NCBI GenBank assembly: GCA_037176725.1 | Contig: JAZBRS010000026.1 | Span: 59,436,501-59,500,500 of the forward strand | Length of the DNA stretch: 64,000 bases | Direction: 5' to 3' | Origin: Posidonia oceanica | Lineage: Eukaryota; Streptophyta; Magnoliopsida; Alismatales; Posidoniaceae | Shown here: one piece after another, positions 11,201 to 22,967 of the stretch | Position numbering within the stretch: position 1 is the first letter of the stretch | How the letters are laid out: each line of letters begins with the position of its first letter | Translations under genes and position numbers: made by a program | Notes under the pieces: generated by a model | The model's database searches: none | Told to the model about the DNA's origin: nothing | Seen by the model: only the letters and a program-made list of their open reading frames with translations

Positions 11201-14200
11201 TCCCAGGTCCGCACGACCTTCAGGAATACACCGATACCTTCAGATCGCGTCGACGCCGCCTCGTTCGCCCGGGCTGCCTCTGAGCAAGTCTGAGACACTC
11301 CGGTGTCCTCTCCAGTCTGCTCCAGGTAGCCCCGAGCCTCGCCGGACGTCGCCCGAGCTCTGCCTGCCTCTGGAGAAGATCGTCCGCCGGTCTGCACCGC
11401 CTCAACCCCCCTCTGCCGGCGTCCTTGGGCACTGGTAGCATTTGCTACAGTGTCCATGGCCGCTGGCCAGTCACTGTAGCTTTATTTTTCTCTTTAAAAG
11501 CTATTTTGTTGATAAATTGCATATTTGCCTTACTGTTGGTTTATTTGCATTCTGGTCCTGCCTCGTTTAAAACTCATTTAATTCTGAATAAAAACCATAT
11601 AAAATTGCATAAAAAAAATATGTAGTTTCCATTATTGCATGTTAGTCCTGCCATCAATAACCTGATTTAATGTTATAATTTTACCTTAGTAAATTGCAAT
11701 TTTAAATCCTACTGTTTTCCTTATTTGCACTTTAGTCCTCTGTTCTGTTAACTTATGCATTTATTTTTCAATTTATCTTATTGCATTGCATCATTCTCCC
11801 CATATTTTCTGATTTTTGCATGTAGGTCCTTCATCAATGCACAGCATACATTTAAATGCATAGTTTGCTTATAAAATTGCATTTTTGACCCTGCATGTTT
11901 TTTAAAATTGCACATAGGTCCTCTGCATGCACAGCATACATTTAAATGCATAGTTTGCTTATAAAATTGCATTTTAGACCCTTGCATGTTTTAAAAAAAT
12001 TGCATATAGACCCCTGTTTGCATTCCCAGACCATTAAGACCACTGTTTTGCTTGCAAAATTGCATTTTTGACCCTAATGATTTCAAAATTGCATGCCGAC
12101 TTACCATATGATTTCAAAACTTGTCCTGATGCATGTTTATCTTGGAAAATTGCATTTTGAATCCTGCATTTTGTAAAATTGCATTCAGACCCTCCTTTTT
12201 TCAAAAACTTTGCATAAAAGCCCCCAGCTTTTCAAAATCTTTGCATTTAGACCCCCATTCTTTCAAAAATTGCATTTAAGTCCCCAATTTTCTGAAAAAA
12301 TCATCCTTAGGTCTTTTCTTGCATTTTGCATGCATTGCATTCATATGTTCTTGCATTCTGGCATCCTTGCACACACTTAGGCATTCTTGGCTCCCATTCG
12401 CTTGGGAGGACCTGTTTGCACGCCCCTAGGACCTCCTTTACACCTAGATCTGTTCTTCTCCTCTGTTCTGGCCCCTCTGCTTTGAAGCTGGGATATCTTC
12501 CGATCCGGCCGTTGGATTTTCTCAACTAAGCTACCTGGACGACCCTGGCGGAGCGCTCTTCAGCATGGACCAAGCAGATCTCAGATCAGGTTTCAGATTT
12601 CCCAGGTACGTCCTTCTGAACCCCTGCACAGCATTCATTTGCATACCATTTGCATTGTATGCATCGTTTTCGCTTTCTGTTTTCTCGAACATGTAGAATA
12701 GGACTTCCTCTTCTTATCTATCGGCTCTGCTCCCCTTTTTACGTATTCCCAGGTGCTTTGCGTTGCGTTTCCCCTAGATTCACCACTAATTATGACTTTC
12801 TCCCCCCTTTCCCACGATCCGATCGCACTGTGAGCTTTGGGCAACATGCGAGACGCATCGTGGGGCGGTTAAGTGGGAAACAGTCACAAAACAGTGGTAA
12901 TCCCCCCACTTGCTTATTTTCCCCATTGTAGGTCTTCACACCTACTCTGCGTGGCCCTTAAACAGTGTCTGTTCTCACTCACGCACTGTTTGTTTCTCCT
13001 TTCGCTTCTCTTGTCCTCTCTCCATGCATTTGCATCTGCATGGTTTTATCGATGTTTTATTTCGCCGTCTTCGGCATCGTTTTGCGTGCTCGCTTTGTTT
13101 TTGGCACCGTTTTGCGTGCTCGCTTCGCTTTCGGCACCGTTTTGCGTGCCCACTTCGCTTTCAGCACCGTTTTGCGTGCCCGCTCTGCTTTTGGCACCGT
13201 TTCGCGTGCCCGCTTTGTTTTTGGCACCGTTTTGCGTGCCCGCTCTGCTTTTGGCACCGTTTCGCGTGCCCGCTTTGTTTTCGGCACCGTTTTGCGTGCC
13301 CGCTTTGTTTTTGGCACCGTTTTGCGTGCCCGCTTCATTTTTTGGCACCGTTTTGCGAGCCCACTCTGCTTTTGGCACCGTTTCACGTGTCCACTTTGCT
13401 TTTGGCACCGTTTTGCGCGCCCGCTTCGCTTTCTGGCACCATTTTGCGTGCCCGCTTTGCTTTTGGCACCGTTTCGCATGCCCGCTCTGTCTCTTGCGCC
13501 ATTTTGCGTACTGTTTTGTTTTTTGGCACCGTTTTGCGTACCCGCATTGCTTTTCGCACCGTTTTGCGTGCCGATCTTGTTTTCTTGCACCGTTTCGCGT
13601 GCCGCTCTCGTTTCTTGCATTGTTTCGCATGTTTTACGCCGTTTTCTCTTGCTTGTCGCCTGCATTGCTTGGTTTTACCGTCGTTTTGCTTTTTCGCTTG
13701 CATTTGCATATAGGGCAGTGATGCTTACTGCCTAGAGTTCTCATGAGTCAGGTTTCGCCCGGTTCGAAACACAGACAGCGCTGCTGAGCACTTAGACTGC
13801 ACGTTTACTTTCCTTGCATTGCATCCCACCACTTAGAGCACACCTATGAGCATTCATTCAGGCATTCATTGGCATTTAGGCATTTAAATCTGCACTCCCC
13901 TGCATATGCGAGCGTATGCCTAGAAAGACCGATTCTCGGGCATGTCGGGGGTGCCTAACACCTTCCCCGCACGTAACAGGAGTCCTTGCCCAGTCTTTTG
14001 GCCCGCAATGACCATATCGCCCTTAACCTAAGCATGAGTCATCTCATTTGCATTTGTTTTCCTTTGCATTGCTTTGCTTTGCACTTCTTGCTTGGTTTTA
14101 CGTGTCAATTCACGCATTTCCCCCGATTTTCCTTGTCTCCCGATAATAGACACGGTGGCGACTCTGAATTGTCTTATCTTCTTCCCTTCTTATCTTTTCT

Positions 14201-14286
14201 CCTCTGTTTTAAGTGTTTTCGAGTTGAGCCCTCCTCCTCGGACCTCGCCGTTAATAGTAAGCCTGATTCTGATTGGGATTACTACT
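8298..14286 (+). mobile_element. Solo LTR C2 (about 6.0 kb) inserted in element G
   Basis: It starts TGTTGATACCCC and ends GGGATTACTACT (CA changed to CT), flanked by an exact 5-bp target duplication ATAAT at 8293-8297 and 14287-14291. There is no internal region, so it is a solo LTR left by recombination. It matches the solo LTR at 28135-33858 along most of its length. In order it holds an A-rich CCCTAAA stretch (8380-9770), a CT-rich to GC-rich block (9785-11450), dispersed TTGCATTTTAGTCC-like words (11500-12320), a 30-bp array, the conserved box (13904-13990) and a PBS-like TGGCGACTCTG (14156-14166). Relative to the other copy it lacks about 51 bp just before its end. Confidence 0.88.
13050..13640. 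repeat. 30-bp minisatellite in solo LTR C2
   Basis: About 19 copies of a 30-bp unit built on GGCACCGTTTTGCGTGCCCG plus a variable tail such as CTTCGCTTTC. Because 30 is a multiple of three and the unit lacks stops in several frames, it creates long overlapping ORFs on both strands (repeating HRFACPL or KRARKTV peptides). These are artefacts of the repeat, not genes. The homologous array at 32620-33170 has the same period. Confidence 0.95.
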
Positions 14287-14291
14287 ATAAT

Positions 14292-15130
14292 GCCAGATAT
14301 GCTTGCATGCTTGGAAAATCTTACATTTCTCCTCTTTTGAATGCCATATGCCATGCTTGAATGCCACTAAGCTATTTTTCTGTATTTCAAATATTCTACT
14401 CGATATGCATTGCTGAAATACTTGCTTGAATGCCATGAACTGATTGATGCTCTGTTTTCCTGATTTCTACCTGGTATGCAATGTTTGGATCTCTTGGATC
14501 AAGATTCCTTCATTTTTGCCCGGCTTGCAATGCTGAACAAATGTTTGAATACCATGAGTTGAATCCCAGTTTCATGTATGCCGCCTGATGTGCTGTGCCA
14601 AAATACATTTGCATGCCATGAAAATTTTCTTTTCTTTTCTATCTCTTTTTTGATTACGTGCTTGAAAAATCAAATGCAATTGGTTATTATGCCCCACCCT
14701 GGCTATGATTTGCTTTGCATGAACTCTTTACTTGAATGTCTAGTTCTGCCAAGTTAATGCCCGATCCTGCCCCTTGACTGCCTAATTCTTTTCTTTTGAA
14801 TTGCTGCTAAAACGCTTGGCCCCTCCATGTTAATGGTTGACTAACCCCGCAAGCCATTTCACCACACAGTGTTTATATTATGCCATGTTTCTATGCCTGC
14901 AGAAAAATGGTTGCCTCTGTCTGTCTGTAGTTGTGGCTTTGCATTTGTCCTGCCATTAAGCTTCATACAAATAGGCTGTAGTATAAATTCTAGCATGCCT
15001 GTTTTGTGCATTACTTTATGTTTGGATTTGCCATCACTTGATTCCACCGCCCGTGCAATGTTTATATGCTTCTGTTTATACTAAGTCTGTAGTATGCTTT
15101 GACTTTTGCCTGCTTTGGCTATCTAACTCG
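14292..15130. other. Region upstream of the antisense PMD gene
   Basis: No ORF of note. The sequence is T-rich with scattered repeats of GCTTGAATGCCATGA-like words. It separates the solo LTR from the first recognisable exon of the PMD pseudogene and may hold that gene's promoter or 5' untranslated exons, but I cannot point to a specific signal. Confidence 0.35.
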
Positions 15131-17462
15131 GAGTATGTTGGTGCGAGCTCCCACACGGTGAGTGGAACTGGCTCGAGCTCACAGTCCCAGAGCCGGGGGG
15201 CTTCGAGTTCCCAGGTGTCCCACGGTGCTTCAGGTTCGCGGGGCTAGTGCAAGAGTTCTGGCAGTGCTGAGCCGGTGATTCCCCGAGAGGTGAGCTTTAG
15301 CTAATTCTCTGTTTTTGCTTTCTGCTGTTTCTACTCTACTTTTCTGCTGTTTCTGCTCTACCTTTCTATTGTTTCTGCTTTTTTGCACTGCCAACTAGAA
15401 TCTAACTCTGGTCTTGTCTTTGACAGGAGGCCGGAAACTACCATGGTCGGCTGCTGGATGAGGAGGACGAGTTTGTGGTAAGCTTAACTCCATTCGCTGG
15501 TAACTCATTATTTCTGAATACATGTTAAGTTGCTAACACTGTATTTATTGTTTAACAGCATGGCATGGCTGAACGGGTGATGCGGTGCTGCTGGGCACCC
15601 ATGCTGGATCACTTCCAGAGTCTCCCTCTCTTCCTCCAGGACTTTCTGCTGCATTGGAGTCCCTTCGGGAGCTTCCTTCGGATCCCGGGGATCCATGGCC
15701 ATTATCAATTCTTCCGGGCGCTGGCGGAGCGGTGGCGGCATGAGACTCATACCTTTCATTTCCCGTACGGGGAAATGACGGTTCTACCAGACCACTAGGC
15801 CCTACTGACGGGGCTAAGCTTTGGCGACGAGCCGATCATTGGAAAGGCAGCTCAGGGATTCTCCAAGGTGCCGCAGCTGCTAGGGTGGAAGGCCCCCAAG
15901 GTGACCCGCCCGTCTTACTACCTCACTCTGAGGTGGATACAGGAGTGGCCTCAGTTCTGGCCAGACCCCGTGCCTGGCTCGAGGGAGGCAAACTATGTCC
16001 TGCGTCACTTCCTGCTCGAGCTGCTCAGGCTGATTTTCTACAAGTCATCTAGCTACTACGTTCACGCAGACTGCCTGGTGTACATCGCAGATGTAGATCA
16101 GCTCGGGCGGTACGACTGGGGTGGCGTGAGCTACACCTACCTCCTCTACGGGCTCGACGAGGTTGTTTGAAAGAACAACTGCTCCTACATCGGCATGTAC
16201 CTGCTGCTGACGGTAAGTAATTGATCTGACTTTAATATCTACCTGCTTGTTTAATTCCTGCTTATTCTGCAAACTGTACGGACTGTTTAACTGTTGCTTT
16301 GGCAGTATTGGGCTATTGAGCACGCCTGGCGGGGCCACTACTTCTTCCGCCTCTACCCCGAGCTCCTGCTGCCGCCTCGACAGTGGTGCGAGCCAGACCA
16401 CCGTACTGCCTCGGGGGTTTACAGCTACGACGCCTACCGGTATCTGCTGGATCTGGTGGACCTAGACGAGGTGAGCCTAGAAATAATTTCCTTTGCTCTT
16501 TTATTTGGAACACTACTGCATAACTGCTCTAATGCTTGGCTACTGTCTTGTTCACAGGTGGTGCAGCGACCCTTTGCTCGCTATGAGGGGTTTCACTGGG
16601 GCCCTGCTGAACTCCACTCGGGCACTAAGAAGGAAGCAAACGCAATTCTTCTCCTTGAAGAAATCCGCATATTACCTGCCGGGTCACGTCCGCCACCAGT
16701 TCACGGGCGAGCTCGACATCCTGGTGCCTCCTCTGGAGGACAAGGCGTCGCAAACGTTGACCCGTGCTATAGCCCAGCTGTCGATCGCTGCTGCTCCGGG
16801 TTATAGGAGCCGATATACCATCCAGGAGGCTGATCGGGAGGACTACCTTGAGTGGTTCAAGCGGGTGGGATGGCTGCACCTGTTCTCCAAGGAGCTGTAG
16901 GAGAGCCAGCGGGTGATGTGGTATTTTGAGGATTGGGGCGATGTAATCCGTCTTTCCACTGTCATGAACTGCCTATACTGTAGTTGACATGCTCTGACTT
17001 GTTCTTTAACTTGTTGCAAGGCTTCGGGGTGACAATGGCAACCTTTTACGAGAAGATGCAGCGGGAAAAGGTAAGTAATCCAATTTAAGTGTTTAAGCTC
17101 TGTGAAATGCATATTGTTCTGCATCTGACACTTTTGTGTTTTCTGAAACAAGCGTGGCGGGAGTTGGCACTGGTTGTGGTATGCATTTAAATAAAATTGC
17201 AATTACTTTTTATTGTGCTCGTTCTGACAGTTGCTATGTTTGCATTTCAGGTCCTGCTATCAACACTGAGTCGAGCGGGGAGTTCGGCCTCGACTTAGAC
17301 AAGGAGGACGTGTCTGACCTTGAGTACCAGGCAGGGGCGGGTGGCGCTGTTCTAGGCCCGTCGCAGTCCCAAGCGACCTCTGCCAGGTACGCTTGCCGAT
17401 TACGTCGGAGAGCAACTCGACAGATCATAGGTGGTGTCGATTCGGACGAGGAGGACGACTAG
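15131..17462 (+). pseudogene. Plant mobile domain (PMD) extra gene, antisense in element G
   Basis: Likely exons by GT-AG and reading frame: 15131-15289 (Ser-rich start), 15427-15477, 15559-16212, 16306-16470, 16558 to about 16930, 17021-17070 and 17251-17462 (acidic tail ending DSDEEDD). Exon 3 has the PMD signature: ALAERWRHETHTFHFPYGEM, then LLTGLSFGDEPIIGK and a downstream KAPKVTRPSYYLTLRWIQEW. PMD (aminotransferase-like) proteins occur as plant nuclear proteins such as MAIN/MAIL1 and inside plant transposons. In-frame stops at 15796-15798 and 16168-16170, a TAG before 15250 and a frame change near 16640 make it a pseudogene. It lies downstream of pol on the opposite strand, the site where Tat-lineage elements carry antisense extra ORFs. 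The exact start is uncertain. Confidence 0.75.
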
Positions 17463-17956
17463 CACCTGACTTGTCTGCTGGTTGTAGCTGTTGCTTTTCT
17501 ACTTTGCTAGGGTGTATCTGAATTCTGTACTTTGAATGCAAATGAGTGTACTTGAATTCTGAATGTAACTGTAATGTACTTGACTTTTATGATCTGAATG
17601 TGATTGTAAACTGCTTTATTGGCTTCAAAATGGGAATCTACTTCTTTCACAGCCTGTGTTGTGTGCCTGTGTATGATTTGGATGTATGCATAGCCTTGAT
17701 TGCAGGTATTTGTAAATTTCAAGCCATGTGGGTGGGGCAAAAATATCTGGACAGACTGCTGTAAGAACACTGTAAAATATGCGCATGATTCCCGCGCATG
17801 CTCCTCACGCAGGCTATAGGTGCAACAATGAATTTTGAGTCGCGGGCCGCGCTCGACCCTTCTCTCGGGCGCCTATATCTTCACCTCCTTGCTCGTGAAC
17901 AACTCTAACCTATTCCCTGGTGCTTCCCGAGGCTTCCTCCTTCCTTCCTTGGAGAA
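17463..17956. other. Spacer between the PMD and DUF7745-like genes
   Basis: Non-coding, about 0.5 kb, between two genes in the same direction. It includes an AT-rich stretch after the PMD stop and a GCGCATG-containing segment near 17780-17815. Similar GCGC words recur near 19620-19670 and in the 5' LTR of G (51825-51860). The 3' end of this spacer should carry the promoter and leader of the next gene; I see no clear TATA box. Confidence 0.4.
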
Positions 17957-19321
17957 ATGGTAAGCCCCTCCTCAATCATCGCACGCCGATAAGGCCATTG
18001 CTTCCTCAGCGTCGCCGGTGGCTGTACCAACCCTAATGGGCTAGCGGAGCTCTTCTTGGCTCGTTCTTTCCATTTTTGCTTGCCCCGAGGTGCTGGAACA
18101 CACTGATGATCCCTCCCCCTTGATTCTTGCAGGGTTTCCCCACATTGGTGGCTCCGACGCACTGTTCGAAGGTTCTTCGAGGGTGGATCGGCGAGCTCAC
18201 CGCCGGCGACCGCGAGAAGCTATGTTTGTGGGGATCCCGTCCAAGCTCTTGATTGCCGCTGAGGTGGAGGTGAGCCGGCATCTCTTGTGCACTGTCATGA
18301 GGTTCTGGAAACTTGCGTACCATGTTTTCCGCTTTGGCAACACAGAGCTGACACCCACACAGGAGGAGGTGCGCCGGATCTGCGGCTTTTCCACACTTCT
18401 GGGACCGACTGTGTTCATGAGGTGGGATGGATATGCAGCGGTCCTGAGCCAGCTGACTGGACTCTCCACTGTTGATGGTAAGCAAAGACTGATCTGTGTT
18501 CATGAGTTGGTGCCCATGCTCTACTTAGGGTACTTCGACCAGGTTGTTCGGGGGCGGGCCAAGCTTGGAGACAACCTGTGGCTCCGGGGTTTTGTCATCC
18601 GTTTCCTGGGTGAGCTGATCTTCAGCCATGGTCGGATGACGATGGTGATCGAGGTTGCCAAGATCGCGCTGGCCGTGGTGACCGAGCAGATTGACTTGGC
18701 TCCGATGGTTCTGGTGGAGATCTACCGCGGACTGGACCGCATCTCATACCACTGCTGCCACTTCCACGGCTGCGGGGCCCTAGTGCTAGTATGAAGCTAT
18801 CTGACGCTGCTTGAACCACTCTTCTGCTTCAATTTGATGCTACTGATATGCTTTCTTTTCAGGTTTGGCTGGCTGGATACCTGGGGGTGGAGGTTCTGCG
18901 CTCGCGGAGCTCCGCCTTCGAGACTTACTGCCGTAGCGGCCTTGCTCGGGCCATTTGGAGCATTTGCGAGGAGTACGAAAAGCTGGCAAAGCTGACCAAG
19001 GATGTGGTGACCTGGCACATTGTCCCATCCACTGCTGAGTCTTACACTATCATCCTCAACAGTCACGACATACGAACAGTTGTGCTGTCGAGGTTCACCG
19101 GGGGTGTTGAGTATCATCCCATCCGGGTGATGCGGCAGTTCGGCTTACAGCCAGGTGCTTTTGTTGAAAGTACCGCATCCGAGCTCCTCCGATTCTATCC
19201 ACTTAACTCAAATGCCGCAACGGCAGAGCTGGCCCGACTAATGCGCCACGGCATTCAGTCGACAGACATTGCGTCTGTGAAAGGCGCAGGGTGCAACCTT
19301 GAGTACGTGACTGAGGTATAG
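17957..19321 (+). pseudogene. DUF7745-like extra gene, antisense in element G
   Basis: The apparent structure is a microexon ending ATG|gtaagc (17957-17959), exon 2 at 18133-18788 and exon 3 at 18863-19321. The first join reads MGFPTLVAP and the second ALVL|VWLAGYLGVEVL; both are in frame. Motifs typical of DUF7745-type plant proteins are VFRFGNTELTPTQEEVRRI, VRGRAKLGDNLWLR, EQIDLAPMVLVEIYRGLDR and the end VKGAGCNLEYVTEV. A frameshift near 18230 splits exon 2: the start frame reaches a stop in SRPSS, while the downstream frame stays open to the end. The family is plant-specific, of unknown function, and abundant in retroelement context. It follows the PMD gene in the same direction, which suggests they travel as a pair. 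Confidence 0.75.
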
Positions 19322-20941
19322 GGGCTTTGACCTATCGGTGAGATTCCACCTGGCGGTCCTCTGTTCAGCGACGTTGGGAGTTCCAAGAGGGCGCAAACTA
19401 ACTCGAGCAACTGAGGAGTCATGTGGTCTGTTTAGCATCTATTGTATATTGCTTGGCTTGGCCATTTGCATGTAACCGAGACCTAATTAATGCAGAGATG
19501 TTTGTTGTGCCATTTGCTTGCATGTTGAGTTTGACTTTTATAGCTTGGTGCATGTCTGTGCTTGCAAAACTGTGGCTTGAGCAGCTCATCTGATCTAACA
19601 ACAAGATACAGCATAAAACGTGCATGGGGTGCGCACACTGAACCCGCGCATACACCCCGCGCATCAGTTTGAACAGGCCACTGCTCTAGATTCTGACCCT
19701 TATTAGGGTGCTGGTAGTGCTTGGCTATGCGTGCCCGATGGTCCTTGAGGGATTCCACTATGCTGAGGCTGTCCTACTGCTTCTGAACTGACCATTCTGC
19801 CCTTGGCTACTGATATACACCCTAGACTGCTGTGCTGACATTGATGCCCTGCTCTAGGGCTTGTGTTGGTGCTTGGACGAAGCGACGGCTGGGCAAGCTG
19901 GTGAGAGCTCTGGACCAACGGGTTGTGGTCTGAAGGCGGTCAATCTACCCCTGCTAGAGTACTAACCCAGTGTCGAGCGGAGCCTTGTAGAGCCAGAGAG
20001 GGAGTGGTAAAAGGGATGACTAATGCTGTGTATGCGTGCATGATTTGTGCAAATTTTGTCACCCTTAGCACATGGAATGCTTTCATTGCTTATTATGAGG
20101 TGAGGAGTGGTTTCTGACTCACCATACCCTACCTAGACTCCTAACTGTTGGTAGCACTCCGGAATTGGCGATAGTGCTTGAAACGGGTGTTTAGGCGGTG
20201 GTGTGATTGGGACAGGCTCTGTGTCAAACCTCTAAGACCTACACCTACTCTTTTGGCTTTTCAATTTTCTTTTACTCCCTCATAGGCGCGCAGGTTCACT
20301 CTATCCCAAGCCTGGAGGTACTGGGCGCCCAGCCGGTGTTGGGGAGCTGCTACTGTAGGAGAGGGATGGCTAATCCCTGTAGGCATGTAGGCTTCCCAGG
20401 CGCCTACCTCAACTCCTCTCCAAGGGAAACTGCAGGGATAGGGCTAGTCTGCTCACCTCTAACACAAGGGCTAACTTCTATCTCTGCCTTCCGTCTTCTG
20501 ATTTCTTTTGTGCCCAAGCGTAGATATACTACTCTTTTTTTGCACTCTCGCTCACACCCTAGCATTTTATCTCCCTCAGAAGGTGTAGGTCTTAGGGGGG
20601 TTTGAACACTTTGTCTGTTCCGCATGTGTGGTGGCTCCCTCACTGGTTAAGACATCTAGGTAGTGCCGGGTGAGGTCAGACGAACTCCTCCTAATGTAGG
20701 CAAGCATTTCCGATTTTCCTCATCGAGCTAATGATTATGAATGAGGATGATTTTTTTTCTTTTCTCTTGTTTTTTTTTTTTTGATGTAATGCGGGTGAAT
20801 AATGCTAATATATGCTTTACAGATGTTAAAAAACGAGTGCAATGCGTGAGATGGTATGCAATGGGGAGTTTAAATGCATGATGGGTGGTAGGTGCATGAG
20901 ATGCAGGCGAAGACTCTGCAAGGCAGGGACGTGGTTTCTGA
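19322..20941. other. Region between pol and the antisense gene pair
   Basis: About 1.6 kb with no supported gene. It lies 3' of the two plus-strand genes and 3' of the minus-strand pol, so both transcripts would converge here. A T-rich run at 20750-20785 and GCGCA-type words at 19620-19670 are present. Short ORFs on both strands show no domain that I recognise. Confidence 0.4.
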
Positions 20942-22967
20942 CTACTGGTAATACTTCTTCAGGTAGCAGGAGTTGACTGGCTTCGACTGCTTGATCTGGT
21001 CCATGTCCTCGAGAACTGTTGCGCCGCTAGAAAAGATTCGCTTAACAACGAAAGGGCCGCACCAGTTGGGCTTGAATTTGCCGCGAGTGTCGGGTAGATA
21101 ACTAGCCCGCAGGACTAGATCACCGGGCGCGAGGCTTCTGGGTCTAACCTTCTTCTGATTTGCTTTGGCCACCCGCTTTTGATAGCACTGGGCGTGATGC
21201 ATGGCTTGCAACCTGTGCTCATCAATTAAGTTCAACTGCGCGCAGCGGTCTTCGACCCATTCTGCTTCTTCCAACTCTACTTCTCATAGGATCTGGAGCG
21301 AAGGGATCTCTACTTCAATGGGCAAGACTGCCTCCATTCCATACACCAGTGAATATGGGGTTGCCCCTGTTGAAGTCCGGACTGATGTTCTGTATGTCCA
21401 GAGTGCATATGGGAGCTTATCATGCCAGTCCTTGTGGGTATCTGCCATTTACTTTAGGATCTTCACAAGGTTCTTATTTACTGACTCGACCGCGCCATTC
21501 ATCTGCGGCCGATAGGGTGAGGACCTGTGGTGCCTGATCTTGAAGCTCTGGAGGTACTCCTCGATCCTTTCGGCAACGAAGTTTCTGCCGTTGTCGGAGT
21601 TGATGGCATGCGTGACCCCGTACAGGGCGATGAGGTTATTCCTAATGAACTTCTCTGTAACCGTCGTAGTGACTGTCTTGTATGATGCTGCCTCTACCCA
21701 CTTGATGAAGTAATCGATGGCCACCATGATAAATCGATGGCCATTCGAGGCAGCAGGGTGTATAGCGCCGATGACGTCAATCCCCCAGGTGGAGAAAGGC
21801 CATGGCGACAACATGCTATGTAGCTGCTGTAGGGGAGCATGGATGAAGTTCCCATGAACCTGACAATTGTGGCATCTGCAAACAAAGTGGCAACAGTCCG
21901 CCTCCATGGTTGACCAGAAGTAGCCTTGCAACATTATCTTTTTGGCTAACAGCACACCGTTCATGTGCGGGCCGCATGTCCTTACATGGACTTGAAGCAT
22001 CAGTGTGTCAGCCTCCTTCTTGCCTACACAACGCAGGAGCATCTGGTTATAGGACCTTTTGTAGAGGTGCCCAGCTACTAGCACAAACATGGACGCCAAA
22101 CGCGCCAAGGTCTTTCGGTCTGCTACTGAAATGTCAGGTGGGAGACTGCTAGATTCCAGGAATGCTCTGATGTCGTGATACCATGGCAATTCTTCTACAG
22201 GGTCTGCTTCTTCTATGCTCATGCAGTGCGCATTCTGTTCCGAGCGGGTGACCGACATGTCCACTGCATGGTGTTCAGGAATATTGAGCCAGGATGCCAA
22301 GGTTGCCAGCGCATCTGCATATGCGTTCCTGGCTCTGTTCGTGAACGTGAAGTGGATATCCACAAACTCCTCGATAAGCTTCAACAGATGCTCATGGTAT
22401 GGAACGAGCTTTGGATCCTTCGTCTTCCAGTCACCATTCACCTGGGAGATGACTAGCATTGCATCGCCGTGCACATGTAGCTTCTACACCTCATGCTCAA
22501 GTGTGACTCTCTGTCCCAGAATGTAGGCTTCATATTCTGCCTAGTTATTGGTGCATTTGAAGATCAATTTCCTCACAAAAGGGATCAGCTGCCCTTGCGG
22601 TGTTGCTAATACTACACCAACGCCTCTACCTCTTCTGTTGACCGCGCCGTCAAAGTACAACTGCCACTGTTGCTCATCTTCAGGGTCTCTCTGCTCAGAA
22701 TCCTCCATGGCAAACAAGATGTCCTCATTTGGAAACTACGTCTGCAAAGGCTGATACTCAGGCACTAGAAAGTCAGCCAAGTGGTCTGCCATAGCCTACC
22801 CTTTCGTGGACTTCTGTGTGACGAAGGTGATGTCGTATTGGGACAGCAGCACCTGCCACTTGACACATCTACCTACCATGGCTGGCTTCTGGAATAGATA
22901 CTTCATGGGATCATGCCGACACAGGAGTAGGACTGAGTATGCCATCATGTAGTGCCTCAGTCGCTAC
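20942..22967 (-). pseudogene. pol: Element G pol, 3' half: RT end, RNase H and integrase
   Basis: From high to low coordinates: the end of reverse transcriptase with RLRHYMMAYS, RNase H starting LYFDGAVNRRGRG (near 22655) and continuing to ISQVNGDWKTKDPK, then integrase. The integrase zinc-finger pair is HVRTCGPH and CRCHNCQ (about 21850-21995). The catalytic triad is D in WGIDVIG (near 21777), D in SDNGRNF (near 21590) and E in NGAVESVNK (near 21485). The C-terminal part ends PVNSCYLKKYYQ at 20942, with GPFVVKRI typical of this group. RNase H removes the RNA template and integrase inserts the cDNA. In-frame stops include sites near 21447, 22487, 22543 and 22799, so it is not functional. It is separated from the first half of pol by LTR D. 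Confidence 0.93.

Noticed and set aside
12873..13735. Overlapping ORFs of 190-280 codons on both strands
   Set aside because: They are produced by the 30-bp array, whose period is a multiple of three; the peptides are simple repeats and the array is part of a solo LTR.
14156..14166. TGGCGACTCTG as a true primer binding site for an element starting here
   Set aside because: The LTR continues about 120 bases further to a proper end with an exact target duplication, and no internal region follows it.
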